A stretch of 5,435 bases of DNA, from assembly GCA_964472565.1 (NCBI GenBank), contig CAYYNB010000270.1, positions 1 to 5,435 on the forward strand. The letters run 5' to 3'. A program made the translations under genes and the position numbers. The notes beneath the pieces are model-generated. The model saw only the letters and a list, made by a program, of their open reading frames with translations. It did no database searches and was not told the DNA's origin. Positions within the stretch are counted from its first letter, which is position 1; each line of letters opens with the position of its first letter. Shown here piece by piece: positions 5,363 through 5,435 of this stretch. This DNA is from DATAMF01 sp964472565. Its GTDB lineage: Bacteria > Chloroflexota > Anaerolineae > Aggregatilineales > Aggregatilineaceae.

Positions 5363-5435
5363 ATGTACGCCGATACACCTGCATGCGCTGGCATGGCAAT
5401 TCAAGAGAGGATGGTGTGTGGTGAACCATCCGTCC
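5363..5435 (+). CDS. Start of an unidentified gene, truncated by window end
   Basis: An ATG at 5363 with a GAGGA site nine bases upstream opens a frame that stays open to the window edge (24 codons, beginning MYADTPACAGMAIQERM). It starts five bases after the preceding stop, suggesting translational coupling to that frame's original gene. Too little sequence is present to recognise a family. An alternative is a later start at GTG 5418 or 5421 in another frame, preceded by GAGAGG at 5405-5410. Confidence 0.35.
   Translation, partial: MYADTPACAGMAIQERMVCGEPSV

Noticed and set aside
5149..5424. Plus-strand frame rich in Cys and Ser running through the 3' end
   Set aside because: It is out of phase with the transposase-like frame and has no start signal or family resemblance.
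1..5435. DGR template repeat, reverse transcriptase or Avd gene within the window
   Set aside because: I found no frame with reverse transcriptase motifs and no Asn-codon-rich near copy of 3829-3942; the only similar block is the diverged coding one in domain 2.
1..5435. CRISPR array, tRNA or rRNA genes
   Set aside because: No regularly spaced short direct repeats, and no tRNA cloverleaf or rRNA segment recognised on either strand.

Overview
The window looks like an accessory region of a free-living bacterial chromosome. Its core is two adjacent plus-strand genes for FGE-sulfatase/SUMF1-type (C-type-lectin-fold) domains, followed by a small graveyard of transposase remnants. Moderately high GC, good Shine-Dalgarno sites, and the pairing of multi-domain FGE-like proteins with IS debris would fit a Chloroflexota (Anaerolineae-like) genome. 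That taxonomic guess is inference only; no phylogenetic marker is present.

Layout. Bases 1-112 hold nested GC-rich inverted repeats ending in a terminator-like hairpin, possibly the 3' end of a structured RNA cut by the window edge. Bases 113-357 are a leader with no convincing gene, one hairpin, a weak promoter candidate and a clear ribosome binding site. Bases 358-3945 encode a 1195-residue exported protein with an N-terminal hydrophobic segment and four tandem FGE-like domains, joined by Pro/Thr/Glu-rich linkers. Thirty bases later, 3976-4761 encodes a single-domain, apparently cytoplasmic FGE-like protein interrupted by one in-frame amber codon. From about 4763 to 5052 lies the 3' end of an IS3-family element (C-terminal transposase fragment plus a probable terminal inverted repeat). 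It is followed by an open frame (5064-5357) whose first part resembles the N-terminus of an IS1182/DUF772-type transposase and whose tail is unrecognised. A further start at 5363 runs off the end.

Most interesting reading. The last ~35 residues of the big protein (variable codons about 3844-3918) have the signature of a diversity-generating retroelement (DGR) variable region. Almost every variable codon ends in C or T (NNY) or is TGG, as expected from adenine-directed mutagenesis of AAC/AAT/AGG template codons. They sit in the lectin-fold position used by known DGR targets and are followed by an invariant Gly-Phe-Arg-Cys tail at the gene's 3' end. Domain 2 ends in a similar but more eroded block, suggesting an older variable region fossilised by domain duplication. 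No reverse transcriptase, template repeat or Avd gene is visible in the window, so a DGR would have to lie outside it or be lost.

The four domains form a mosaic: N-terminal halves pair 1 with 4 and 2 with 3, while C-terminal halves pair 1 with 3 and 2 with 4. None has the catalytic cysteine pair of true formylglycine-generating enzymes, so a binding or display role is more likely than sulfatase activation.
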